Source: Sphingomonas xinjiangensis
GTDB taxonomy: Bacteria; Pseudomonadota; Alphaproteobacteria; Sphingomonadales; Sphingomonadaceae
Length of the DNA stretch: 61,512 bases
Assembly: GCF_014199255.1 (NCBI RefSeq)
Contig: NZ_JACIJF010000016.1
Span: 1-61,512 of the forward strand
Direction: 5' to 3'
Made by a program: the position numbers and the translations under genes. Within the stretch, counting starts at the first letter, position 1; each line of letters begins with the position of its first letter. Of the stretch, positions 52,610-60,642 are shown one piece after another. The notes beneath the pieces are model-generated. The model had not been told where the DNA came from, ran no database searches, and saw nothing but the letters and a program-made list of their open reading frames with translations.

Positions 52610-53116
52610 ATGCCCTGTGTTATCGACATCGGCGGCGCGCCAGCGAGCGAACCCTGCGCGCAACTTGGCCAAACACCGGATTTCGAGCGGATCAACAAGC
52701 TGGAGGTCGCAGCATATCGTGCCGCGATCATCGCGCAGTACGGTTCGCCGCCGGCGGGCTGCGCTCTGGTAGAGCTGCGAAACCCTCACGACTTTGGGAC
52801 CTACTTCACGCTTGGCGTTCGCGTTGATGACGATGACGCGAGCATCGGCGCTGCAGCCGACTATCTGAACGTTGTCGAGGAAGGGCTAGGCACCTGGCTC
52901 GAGGCGGGCTTCTCGCCTCCGGTCACCTATGGTGAGGACGGCGAGCCCAAGGACGTGCGGAAGCTCCAGGACATCATCATCAGTGCCTTGCTTATCACTC
53001 GGCCTGGACGTGACGGGCGCTTCGCCCTCGCGGACTTCCAGAAACTGCACGGCAATCTGACAAGCGCCTACCCAGCTGAAGCTTGTGCGGCATTGGAGCT
53101 GCTCCGGCCCTCTTGA
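52610..53116 (+). CDS. Hypothetical plasmid protein
   Basis: 168 residues with GGGAG 8-9 nt upstream. Acidic, mixed alpha/beta; no recognised domain. First gene of the F-leader transcription unit, with the 53334 and diguanylate cyclase genes downstream on the same strand. Confidence 0.65.
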   Translation: MPCVIDIGGAPASEPCAQLGQTPDFERINKLEVAAYRAAIIAQYGSPPAGCALVELRNPHDFGTYFTLGVRVDDDDASIGAAADYLNVVEEGLGTWLEAGFSPPVTYGEDGEPKDVRKLQDIIISALLITRPGRDGRFALADFQKLHGNLTSAYPAEACAALELLRPS

Positions 53117-53333
53117 CCAGCCTTCCCGCTACCCGGGTAATCGTACTCGAAAGCACGAACTTGCGACGCGAGGTGCAGAAAGCAGATGGGGCCGGAAGCC
53201 ACGGCAGTGCTTCCGACCCCATCCATCCAAAGAGCCCTCGGTATGCGAAGGTTCAACAACGAACGCTGAGCGCTCGATGATGTTCATCACCTACCCCAGC
53301 CTACCTTTCAATCTCATTGATGAGGACCCCCGT

Positions 53334-53528
53334 ATGAGCAGCATATTGCCCTCTCCGCGCCGCGCGTGCCTTGCTTCCCTGGAGAACGCCTACGCCGTCG
53401 CAGTGAGGATCCGCGAGGCCAGCGGTGTCGATCAGTTCGTCGTCGGAACTGGCAATCCGATGCAGCCTTTCCGCGTTGCAGCAGAAAGGCCCGCCGCACC
53501 CGAAATGGTTCTGGCCCTCGTAGCCTGA
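53334..53528 (+). CDS. Small hypothetical protein
   Basis: 64 residues from the ATG at 53334 with GAGGA upstream; earlier in-frame starts (53277, 53280) lack a ribosome site. No domain recognised. Ends 32 bp before the diguanylate cyclase gene. Confidence 0.5.
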   Translation: MSSILPSPRRACLASLENAYAVAVRIREASGVDQFVVGTGNPMQPFRVAAERPAAPEMVLALVA

Positions 53529-53560
53529 TCTGAAGCGTCGTTCGAAACCGGAGTGAAGCC

Positions 53561-54541
53561 ATGAATGAGAAGACCGACGCACCAGGGGTGCAGGTGCTGC
53601 GCTTCCTCGACGACCACGAGCTGGAGCACACGCCAGCCCACTATACATTCGCGCACCGCCACCTGTTCGGGGATGAGGCGAGTTTCTCGTCCAAGGTCCA
53701 TGACCTGATCGACCGCCGAACGCGGATCAGCGCTGAAGACCTCGCGAGTTTCGCCAATGAGGCTCCCTCATCGGAAATCCCGCTTGGTCAGCTTATACCG
53801 AAGCTCGATCAGGTCACGCTGCGGCTGCTCGACATCATCCGCGGTACGCTCGACGCTACCTCGCTGCTCAACCGCAACCTGGTGCAGGCATCGGCTTCGC
53901 TACTCGACGCCCCGGATCTGAACACGCGCGCGATCGTCGCAGCGATGATCCTCCAGACCGCAGAGGCTGAGAAGAAGCTGGAAGAGGCGATCCGCCACAC
54001 ACAGGCGCTCCGCGATGAGCTTAGCTCCATCGGGCGGGGAGAGAACCGCGATCCCATCACCGGACTATACAACCGGGAAGGCACCGAGCGGAACCTTGCT
54101 GCAGCGGCCGAGGGAAGCTGCTGCGCGGCTCTGGTCGACATCGATCACTTCCGCCAGCTCAATGACGTCCATGGCAGCGGCGTCGGCGATCGTGTCCTCA
54201 AGTTGCTTGCGACAACACTCGAAGATTGCTGTGCGCCGCACCTAGTGGGGCGCTGGGGCGGCGAAGAGTTTCTCATCATCCTGGAGGGCACTGCAATCGG
54301 CAGCGCTGCGGCACTTATCGAGAAAGCCCGCGCTACCCTCACCGCTAAGCGGCTCCGCGTGCGCGACAGCGATCAGCCGCTAGGTACGATCAGCTTCTCA
54401 GCCGGCGTGGTGGCCTCGCGCGGACGATCCCCTGCTGAGATCATCGAAGCCGCTGAGACCCTTCTTCAGCGCGCGAAGCGCAACGGCCGTAACCAGGTGT
54501 TGAGCGAAACCAACTTGGTAGGGCTGGACGGCGCGCCGTAG
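53561..54541 (+). CDS. Diguanylate cyclase (GGDEF domain) with N-terminal helical sensor region
   Basis: 326 residues. The C-terminal GGDEF domain (about 165-320) has DPITGLYNREGTERNL, VDIDHFRQLNDVHG and the active-site GGEEF at about 233-237 in RWGGEEFLIIL, so cyclase activity is likely. The usual RxxD inhibition site just upstream is missing. The N-terminal 1-160 is helical, with no transmembrane segment, so it is a cytoplasmic enzyme. It makes c-di-GMP, which could switch the host toward a sessile, conjugation-friendly state; this is inference. Confidence 0.92.
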   Translation: MNEKTDAPGVQVLRFLDDHELEHTPAHYTFAHRHLFGDEASFSSKVHDLIDRRTRISAEDLASFANEAPSSEIPLGQLIPKLDQVTLRLLDIIRGTLDATSLLNRNLVQASASLLDAPDLNTRAIVAAMILQTAEAEKKLEEAIRHTQALRDELSSIGRGENRDPITGLYNREGTERNLAAAAEGSCCAALVDIDHFRQLNDVHGSGVGDRVLKLLATTLEDCCAPHLVGRWGGEEFLIILEGTAIGSAAALIEKARATLTAKRLRVRDSDQPLGTISFSAGVVASRGRSPAEIIEAAETLLQRAKRNGRNQVLSETNLVGLDGAP

Positions 54542-54554
54542 CGCGCCCTCCCTC

Positions 54555-55022
54555 CTACTTGCCGCGCGAGAACGCCTTCGACACCATCAGCGCTGCCGCC
54601 GTTGGCCGCTCCGCCATCTGGTCCTGGGTGTAGTAGGTCACGCCCACCACCTTCGAAGCTTCCTTGAACATCGCCGCGCGCCGGTAGGCGAGCGAACGAA
54701 GCCAGATCAGATCGGCCACGGCCTGTCCGATATGCTGGTCACGGACCAGGTGCCAGATCCGCATCTGGAACGGGTTCTTGCTGTCGAGGATGTCCTCCAT
54801 CTCCAGATACCCCTCGCCGTACCGCTCACCGCGCACACTGTCCGCCTGCAGATCGGCAAGCGCCTCCAGAAGCTGACCCACCGCGTAGAAGCCGGTGTCC
54901 AGCTCGACGCCAATCGACGCGCCCGCCAGCAGCCGGCGCGACAACGGCAACCCACGATCTTCGAACGCATCCCGGAGGATCAAGTCGAAGTCGAAATCAC
55001 GCAGTGCAGCTTCAATCTTCAT
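54555..55022 (-). CDS. Hypothetical helical protein
   Basis: 155 residues from the ATG at 55022 with GAGAGGAGCG upstream. Mostly helical and soluble. No family recognised. Convergent with the diguanylate cyclase gene, 13 bp apart. Confidence 0.65.
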   Translation of the reverse strand: MKIEAALRDFDFDLILRDAFEDRGLPLSRRLLAGASIGVELDTGFYAVGQLLEALADLQADSVRGERYGEGYLEMEDILDSKNPFQMRIWHLVRDQHIGQAVADLIWLRSLAYRRAAMFKEASKVVGVTYYTQDQMAERPTAAALMVSKAFSRGK

Positions 55023-55165
55023 CGTCGCGCTCCTCTCGTCCAATGGATGCGAAGGCTAGAACAAAGCGCGAACGTCAACAACCCCTAATCGCGCAGCAAG
55101 CCCACAGTATTTGGTCGTGCTTTTCTGCGCGGTCAGGCCATCCACCCTTCGAAAGGAGCAGCGAC

Positions 55166-55381
55166 ATGCCCCTGGTCACCGTGCACACCTCCCTCTCATT
55201 TGACCCCATCATCAAATCGCATCCTCACCGACTTTCGGCAGAGGCGCACATGATAAAGGTGCTCCGCGAATACGGAGATTGGCCACAAGACGCCGCTGTG
55301 GACGCTGCGCGGGCAGGTAAGCCCGTCCTGGTTCGCGACGGCGGCGACGACGAGGTGATCGGCATCGACGACATCGGCTAG
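55166..55381 (+). CDS. Small hypothetical protein
   Basis: 71 residues from the ATG at 55166 with AAGGAG upstream; a longer upstream frame is rejected as it overlaps the divergent gene. Acidic C-terminus (DGGDDEVIGIDDIG). Function unknown. Confidence 0.6.
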   Translation: MPLVTVHTSLSFDPIIKSHPHRLSAEAHMIKVLREYGDWPQDAAVDAARAGKPVLVRDGGDDEVIGIDDIG

Positions 55382-55415
55382 GTGATTTGAACGCAAGAAA
55401 GCGTATGATCGAGCG

Positions 55416-55607
55416 ATGAACCCGCATCCTTCTGAACCGACCGACGACCTCGAAAGCGAGCGCCTCGCTCTGTGCCTGCCCGAGCGCATCGCTGCGCTTT
55501 CCGACGAAGAGCTGCGCAGCGAATACCTAAACAGCGACGCCGAGGCGGGCGACCCAGTGCAAAATGCCCTTGCCGCCGAGCTTCAGATCCGAAACATCGA
55601 CCTGTGA
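55416..55607 (+). CDS. Small acidic hypothetical protein
   Basis: 63 residues, acidic and helical, 34 bp after the 55166 gene, probably co-transcribed. Weak ribosome site. Function unknown. Confidence 0.5.
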   Translation: MNPHPSEPTDDLESERLALCLPERIAALSDEELRSEYLNSDAEAGDPVQNALAAELQIRNIDL

Positions 55608-55719
55608 CAACGCCACTCGGCTCGTGGGTTAGGGCACAAAGACGCTGAAGCGCCATGCTATTGCCAACTCGTGCAAGCAGGGCGACAACACTAACGTTCG
55701 TCAAACTGAGGGTGAAGAC

Positions 55720-56049
55720 ATGGTATTTCCTACTCTCCTGATTGTTGCCGGCGTGCCGGCGTTTGGCGGTTTGGCTGCCTGGGCCGTGGCAAAGCTGATC
55801 GAACCACAGCACATGCTAAAGCTTGTGCGGGCTGCACCGTCCGGCTCCGCCGAACTAGACCGTGATCGTCAGGACCTTGCGCGGCATGCCGACAAGCTGG
55901 GTATGGAATTCGATCTGCAACACTTCGATAAACTTGCTGCTACGATCGTGCGAGAGCCGGATTCGGCACGGAAGCAGGATCTCAAGGACGCAAAGGCGGC
56001 CTTGCGCGACCTCGCATTCGATAGGCACCCCGCGCCGTTGACGAATTGA
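55720..56049 (+). CDS. Small membrane protein with coiled tail
   Basis: 109 residues with a GAGGG ribosome site. One hydrophobic N-terminal segment (about 4-26) and a long charged helical tail. No family recognised. Confidence 0.6.
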   Translation: MVFPTLLIVAGVPAFGGLAAWAVAKLIEPQHMLKLVRAAPSGSAELDRDRQDLARHADKLGMEFDLQHFDKLAATIVREPDSARKQDLKDAKAALRDLAFDRHPAPLTN

Positions 56050-56365
56050 GCGGCGATTGCCGGCGGTGCCGGCACCGGCGCTCTATCTCCACGCGCTTGC
56101 AGCGCGCTCCGACGGAGCCCGCAAGCGGTCTCCGCCCTTCGGGTCACGATCACCTATCGGGGCGGTTGTCCTCACGGTGACGCCGCTCCCCTTCATCGAC
56201 GTGTAGCCTGCCGCACACCCACCCCTGACAGCCTTCGGCTATCGAATGACGCGCTTAGTGCGCGTCATGGGCTGCTTGTGAGCCCATGATCTCATCACAC
56301 TCTTCGCCGTCTCACAGTGTCTCCGCGTTGCAGACCTGCCCGCCGCGGTCGCCGCCTTAGAGAGA

Positions 56366-56395
56366 ACTGGCCGCCAAGGCGGCCAGTGCTTTTGT
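56366..56395 (+). terminator. Strong hairpin, likely terminator
   Basis: 10-bp perfect stem ACTGGCCGCC/GGCGGCCAGT with a 2-nt loop, then GCTTTTGTTT. The tightest of the palindromes in this region. Confidence 0.55.
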
Positions 56396-56715
56396 TTGTT
56401 CCTGAAAGGCGGCTCAACAAGAATACCGGGCCTAAAGGCCCTACGGTTTCCACCGCTAAAGCGGCGGAGCCTCCGTCATTCATGTTGCCCGCGCCGAACA
56501 CGCCTGCGCCTTGAGCCCCTGCGACGACGGCTCCGAGTGCGATGAGATCAAGGGCAGGCCTCGCTCAACGCTGCGGTAGGAAGAAGAATTGTCCGCTTGC
56601 GCGGCCAATGCGCCATTTGCTTTTTACTTACGCCGCTGGTCGCGGCTTCTTTCTTTTGCTCTGACTCACCAAGTACGATGACTTTCTGTCAAGAAAACAA
56701 CGAGCTTCAATACTT

Positions 56716-56761
56716 AGAGGGGAGGGGGTAAAAGGAAGATGCCGGAAGGGAAAGGGGAGAG
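56716..56761 (+). promoter_or_regulatory. Purine-tract leader G, before DUF736 gene
   Basis: AGAGGGGAGGGGGTAAAAGG and more purines up to 56761, then the hairpin GGGGG-agaag-CCCCC (56777-56791) and GAGGAG before the ATG. Confidence 0.6.
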
Positions 56762-56810
56762 GCCCCGCCCAGGCAAGGGGGAGAAGCCCCCGACTAGAGG
56801 AGTTACGATC

Positions 56811-57368
56811 ATGAACATCGGTGAATTCAAGCGCAACGCAAACGGTGATCTTCTCGGTTCGATCGCCTCGGTTTCTATCGATCTTCCCCGCCTTGGCCTT
56901 CGCCCCGTGCGCAGCGACAATGAGCGCGCCCCGGCTTTCGAGATCATGGCCCTGAACGTTGCCCGTCGCTGGGTTCAGGTCGGCGCGCTTTGGGAGCAGG
57001 AAAGCAATACGAGCGGCGAAATCTTCTATCAGGGACGGCTCGAAGACCCGAGCTTTGCCAACCCGCTCCCCATCATGCTTTTCGGCGATGACGTCGACGG
57101 CTTCCGCGTAGTCTGGAACCGCCCGCAGCAGGTGGCCCGCGACATGGACGGCAACCGCCGCAGCCGCCGCAACCGTGACGAAGACGACACCGACACCACC
57201 GGCGAAGATATGGCATTCCCGCCGCTTGGGGGTGGCACCAGCGAGGAAGCACCCAAGGCCCGCCGCCGTGGCAAGTCGCGCAGCACTGGCTTTGGAGACG
57301 GCAACGCCACCGAGAACGGCGCGCTGATCCCCGCCGACCAGCTGGCAGACGATTACGTGCCCTGCTGA
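56811..57368 (+). CDS. DUF736 family protein
   Basis: 185 residues from the ATG at 56811 with GAGGAG upstream. Begins MNIGEFKRNANGDLLGSIAS, the family signature; DUF736 domain about 1-115, then a long basic low-complexity tail with RRSRRNRDEDD and KARRRGKSRS, which may bind nucleic acid. DUF736 genes are typical of alphaproteobacterial plasmids; function unknown. The DUF2493 gene follows 77 bp later. Confidence 0.92.
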   Translation: MNIGEFKRNANGDLLGSIASVSIDLPRLGLRPVRSDNERAPAFEIMALNVARRWVQVGALWEQESNTSGEIFYQGRLEDPSFANPLPIMLFGDDVDGFRVVWNRPQQVARDMDGNRRSRRNRDEDDTDTTGEDMAFPPLGGGTSEEAPKARRRGKSRSTGFGDGNATENGALIPADQLADDYVPC

Positions 57369-57445
57369 ATGCCTGAAACGGGCGGGGAGAGGGGTGGAGC
57401 CCTCCCCCGGCCCTGATCGCACCACTTGCCACAGGGAATGAAGCT

Positions 57446-58552
57446 ATGACGAAGGAAACGACTAGCCGCCGCCTTACCAGCTTTGCCGATCTTGGCGAAG
57501 CCTTCACGAACGCCGCGCGCAACAACACGCCCGATTGTGACCCGCTGGACGACAGCGCCGAGCACGACCTTGACGCCACCGACCGCGAACTGGCGATTGC
57601 CGACGCGATCCGCCACGACACCACCACCACCGCTTTTCATGAAGCGTTCGGAGACGTTGGCGCGCTCGCAATCATCGCTCCCGGTGAGGAAGCCGCCGAA
57701 CTCGACATGCCCGAGCCCGCCGAGGCGCAGCACGATTGCCATGCAATCATGGTGACCCTCTTTGACCTGTTCCGCGATACCCGCCTTGAGGCGAGCGCGC
57801 AGGCAATCGCATGGGGCTTTGTGAACAGCTTCCACTATGAAGCCGACAAGCTGGCACGCGAGGAAGACGCCCTTTCGCGTGAACTTGGCGAAATGGTCCG
57901 CCGCTATGACCCGTCCGAAATTTACGCGGTCGAAGTCGAGGAATTGACCCTCCGCGCCCAGACGAAGGCAGAGCAGCGGGACGCCATCGCTTGCATGCGC
58001 GACTATGCCGCCGACTGTTACCGCGCACAGACGGGCCGCCCTTGGAGCAGCGCACGCGGCACCAAGGTTTCGAGCGCCACGACCGCCAGCCAGATTGCAG
58101 GCCTCGACTTCCTCAAAGCACGCGCGACGGCACTACGCGAACAGCGCAACCCCACCGGCCCGCTTGTCGTGTTTTCAGGCGGTCAGGAGTGGCACGACCA
58201 CGAGCAGCTTTATGCCCGCCTCGACCAGATCAAAGCGCGCGTGCCCAGCATGACGCTTTGCACCACCGCCCAGCGCAAGGGAGCCGACGCAATCGCCACC
58301 GCATGGGCGGCGAGCCGAGGCGTTCCCGTCGTGGCCTTCACGCCGCAAACGGGCCGCTATGGCAACCGCGCCGGGTTCGTCCGCAATGACCAGCTTGTCA
58401 GCCTCCGCCCCGTCGAGGCGATCGTATGCGAAGGCTCCGGCATCCAAGGGCATTTGCTCGACAAGCTGAAGGCCGCGAACGTTCCGACCCATGCTTTCCG
58501 AGCAGACCGGCAGGCACCTGCGCCCGAGATCAAGCGCACAATCTGGGGCTAA
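57446..58552 (+). CDS. DUF2493 (SLOG superfamily) protein
   Basis: 368 residues. The N-terminal ~235 residues are helical; the C-terminal SLOG domain of DUF2493/YspA type shows GPLVVFSGGQEWHDHEQLYA, MTLCTTAQRKGADAIATAWA, GNRAGFVRNDQLV and IVCEGSGIQGHLLDKLKAAN. SLOG proteins bind nucleotide-derived ligands and often act in stress or defence signalling. DUF736 and DUF2493 genes are commonly adjacent, so they may work together. Confidence 0.92.
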   Translation: MTKETTSRRLTSFADLGEAFTNAARNNTPDCDPLDDSAEHDLDATDRELAIADAIRHDTTTTAFHEAFGDVGALAIIAPGEEAAELDMPEPAEAQHDCHAIMVTLFDLFRDTRLEASAQAIAWGFVNSFHYEADKLAREEDALSRELGEMVRRYDPSEIYAVEVEELTLRAQTKAEQRDAIACMRDYAADCYRAQTGRPWSSARGTKVSSATTASQIAGLDFLKARATALREQRNPTGPLVVFSGGQEWHDHEQLYARLDQIKARVPSMTLCTTAQRKGADAIATAWAASRGVPVVAFTPQTGRYGNRAGFVRNDQLVSLRPVEAIVCEGSGIQGHLLDKLKAANVPTHAFRADRQAPAPEIKRTIWG

Positions 58553-58606
58553 GACTTCGGGCGGCGCGATCCGCCGCCCCATCCTTTCCACCGGCAAGTG
58601 GAAACT

Positions 58607-58646
58607 GGCCAGCGACGGGGAGCCCTAGCCCCGGCGCTGGCCTTTT
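58607..58646 (+). terminator. Intrinsic terminator after DUF2493 gene
   Basis: GGCCAGCG and CGCTGGCC enclose a structured loop; TTTT follows at 58643-58646. Ends the DUF736-DUF2493 transcription unit. Confidence 0.6.
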
Positions 58647-58664
58647 GTTGTCATCGTCGCATCA

Positions 58665-58688
58665 GGGGGGAACCCTACGGTTCCCCCC
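58665..58688. repeat. 10-bp perfect hairpin
   Basis: GGGGGGAACC-ctac-GGTTCCCCCC, with no T-run. Lies just 5' of the 71-nt nested hairpin. Confidence 0.65.
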
Positions 58689-58692
58689 AGCC

Positions 58693-58763
58693 AGGTCGCC
58701 GCGCGTGCCGCCGCCAGCATCGCCCCCGCCGGGGCTTGCTGGCACCAGCACGCGCGGCGACCT
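58693..58763. repeat. 71-nt nested hairpin
   Basis: AGGTCGCCGCGCGTGC (58693-58708) pairs perfectly with 58748-58763; inside, GCCAGCA (58713-58719) pairs with TGCTGGC (58737-58743), and GCCCC (58722-58726) with GGGGC around a CGCC loop. 28 paired bases in total. Not followed by a T-run. Confidence 0.8.
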
Positions 58764-58864
58764 TCCCCCCTCCGGTAAGGCGCTGCCGCGCGCCAATGTC
58801 GCTACAGATGCACCCTACCCGGCAAATTTTGCCTAGCTGCAAACGGCAGCCTAGATTGGCTGCC

Positions 58865-59542
58865 ATGTGCAATCGGTTTCGCATCTCAGCCAAGCAAGCC
58901 GCAGTGATGCGCGCGTGCGGTTTCGAGGCTCCTTACGCGCCCGATGAGACCTTTCCCCCGGCTCGCGAGATCTTCCCGACAGGCACGAAGACGGCGCGCC
59001 ACGGACCCGTTGTGCGGCGCGCGACAGGCGGCAATCGGCCGCTCGAAATGGTCCTCATGGAATGGGGTTTCCCGACCAAGATCCCGAGCAAGCGCGATCC
59101 TGAGATCAAGCTTTCCAGGTACGTGACCAACGCGCGCAATCTCAGCTCGAGCATGTGGTCGCCGTCGCTCAAAACTCCCGAGCGGCGCTGCATCGTTCCG
59201 TTTACCCACTTCGCCGAGCCGCACCCCGAAGGCGGCAAGGGTGATGACGGCCAGCCTAAGCAGATGTGGTTCTCATTGCCCGACCAGCCGATCGGCTTTT
59301 TTGCAGGTCTCTGGCGGCCGACCGAGCGCGGCGAGGCCTTCGCTTTCGGGACCACAGAGCCGAACGACATCGTGCGGCCGTGGCACCCGAAAGCCATGCC
59401 GGTGATCCTGAAGCCGTGCGACCTGATCACATGGCTGGACGGAGACACGGACGCCGCCAAGGCGCTTGTGCGGCCTTATGACGGACCTATGCACCATCAA
59501 GTGGAAACACCGCGCGGTGACCTGATCGAGGTCGACGCTTAA
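58865..59542 (+). CDS. SRAP-domain (HMCES/YedK-like) abasic-site DNA-binding protein
   Basis: 225 residues starting MCNRF, with the catalytic Cys2 exposed after Met removal. Other active-site residues are visible: N89 in TNARNLSS, E118 in HFAEPH and H174 in WHPKAMPVI. SRAP proteins form a covalent link with abasic sites in single-stranded DNA and protect it from cleavage. On a conjugative plasmid this may guard the transferred strand. The ATG at 58865 is chosen because the enzyme requires Cys at position 2; a longer upstream frame is rejected. Confidence 0.92.
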   Translation: MCNRFRISAKQAAVMRACGFEAPYAPDETFPPAREIFPTGTKTARHGPVVRRATGGNRPLEMVLMEWGFPTKIPSKRDPEIKLSRYVTNARNLSSSMWSPSLKTPERRCIVPFTHFAEPHPEGGKGDDGQPKQMWFSLPDQPIGFFAGLWRPTERGEAFAFGTTEPNDIVRPWHPKAMPVILKPCDLITWLDGDTDAAKALVRPYDGPMHHQVETPRGDLIEVDA

Positions 59543-59553
59543 CACCGCTGCAG

Positions 59554-59847
59554 GCTCGCTCGCTGCGGTCCGGCCCCGTCGGGCCTCCCCTGGCTACGCA
59601 TCGGCACAAGAAGCACGTGACGGGCATCGAGCCCGCCGCGTGCTGCTGCCGCGGGGGGTAAAACTCTCTCTCAAGTCGTCCGATTATCCCGGCCTGCGCA
59701 ACGAGCCTCAAGGACGACGGGGCCCCACCATTTTCCCTGCGGGAAAATCGTTGCCCCCATCGCCGCTGAAGCGGCCGCTTCGCGGTCCTTGACCCTCGCC
59801 GCACAGGCCTACGGGGGAATCCGTCTTGAAGAGAAAAGGAAACGGTA
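59554..59847 (+). repeat. Structured leader, copy A (294 bp)
   Basis: Near-duplicate of copy B at 60349, with the same length. Elements in order: GCTCGCTCGCTGCGGTCCGG, AGCACG...CGTGCT around CGGGC...GCCCG, TAAAACTCTCTCTCAA, GTCGTCC...GGACGAC, ATTTTCCC-tgc-GGGAAAAT, CCCCCATC, then GCCGCT-ga-AGCGGC. Ends in the ribosome site of the 59848 gene. Confidence 0.8.
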
Positions 59848-60309
59848 ATGCACATCAACGAAACGTCGAAGAGCAACGCCATTAACACTCGTTGCTTCAA
59901 TCGCGGCCGCCGCCAAGCGGCGATTAGCGAAACGTCGCAGCCAGTCACGCCGGCGATCGACACGCTGCGGACTTACAGACCGGATGAGGCTGGTTACTGG
60001 GCCGCCCAACAAGCTGGTTTCTCGATCATCCAGAGGATCGAAGAAGCCCTCAAGAGCCGCGACCAGTGGGCGGGCCGATATAAAGGCTCCTTCAACGCCT
60101 ACAGCGAGGAGTATGAGGATATCACTGACTGCTCGGGCGAGTATGACGATGCTCACCGATACGCAGAGGATCTGGCGGCGGACGCCTGCCTCGGAAACGC
60201 ATACGGCATCATCGTCGCGCAGGGCCGCAACGACGAGGTGGCGCAGCTGATCCGCACCGCCCACGATCGGGAGGCGGAGGCCGCGACAGCGGAGACGATC
60301 ACCGACTAA
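59848..60309 (+). CDS. Hypothetical protein controlled by structured leader A
   Basis: 153 residues with AAGGAAA upstream. The N-terminus is basic (NTRCFNRGRRQAA), the rest acidic and Tyr-rich (YSEEYEDITDCSGEYDDAHR). No family recognised. Followed directly by an intrinsic terminator, so it is monocistronic. Confidence 0.65.
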   Translation: MHINETSKSNAINTRCFNRGRRQAAISETSQPVTPAIDTLRTYRPDEAGYWAAQQAGFSIIQRIEEALKSRDQWAGRYKGSFNAYSEEYEDITDCSGEYDDAHRYAEDLAADACLGNAYGIIVAQGRNDEVAQLIRTAHDREAEAATAETITD

Positions 60310-60332
60310 GGGGGCTTCGCGCCCCCTTTTTT
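60308..60332 (+). terminator. Intrinsic terminator
   Basis: GGGGGC and GCCCCC with a short TTCGC loop, then six T. Begins at the stop codon of the 59848 gene. Confidence 0.85.
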
Positions 60333-60348
60333 CTGTCGCGCCGGCACT

Positions 60349-60642
60349 GCTCGCTCGCTGCGGTCCGGCCCCTTCGGGCCTCCCCTGGCTACGCATTGCC
60401 CGGTTGAGCGCCGTGCCGGGCTTCGAGCCCGGCCCAGCGCTGCTGCCGCGGGGGTAAAACTCTCTCTCAAGTCGTCCGATTGTCCCGGACAGCGCGGCGA
60501 GCCTCAAGGACGACGGGGCCCCACCATTTTCCCTGCGGGAAAATCGTTGCCCCCATCACCGCTAAAGCGGTCGCTACGCGATCCTTGACCCCCACCGCGC
60601 TGCCCTTCTGCGAAAATCGTCTTGAAGAAGAAGGAGGACGAC
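60349..60642 (+). repeat. Structured leader, copy B (294 bp)
   Basis: Direct repeat of copy A, 795 bp further on. Where bases differ the stems are kept: AGCGC...GCGCT around CCGGGC...GCCCGG replaces AGCACG...CGTGCT around CGGGC...GCCCG, and CCGCT-aa-AGCGG replaces GCCGCT-ga-AGCGGC. ATTTTCCC-tgc-GGGAAAAT and GTCGTCC...GGACGAC are unchanged. Confidence 0.8.

Larger units (their letters stand above)
56050..56810. other. Palindrome-rich gene-free region
   Basis: 760 bp with no gene but many perfect hairpins: GGTGCCGGCACC near 56069, GACGCGC-ttagt-GCGCGTC, CATGGGCT-gcttgtg-AGCCCATG, ACTGGCCGCC-aa-GGCGGCCAGT (56366-56387), GGGCCT-aa-AGGCCC and CCGCT-aa-AGCGG. Too many to be chance; a cluster of extragenic palindromic elements or structured RNAs. 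Confidence 0.6.

Noticed and set aside
58598..58864. Upstream extension of the SRAP gene
   Set aside because: SRAP needs Cys at position 2, which only the ATG at 58865 gives; the extension runs through the large hairpin.
59554..60642. Insertion sequence or transposon ends
   Set aside because: The repeats are direct, contain no transposase, and end at gene starts; no target duplication seen.
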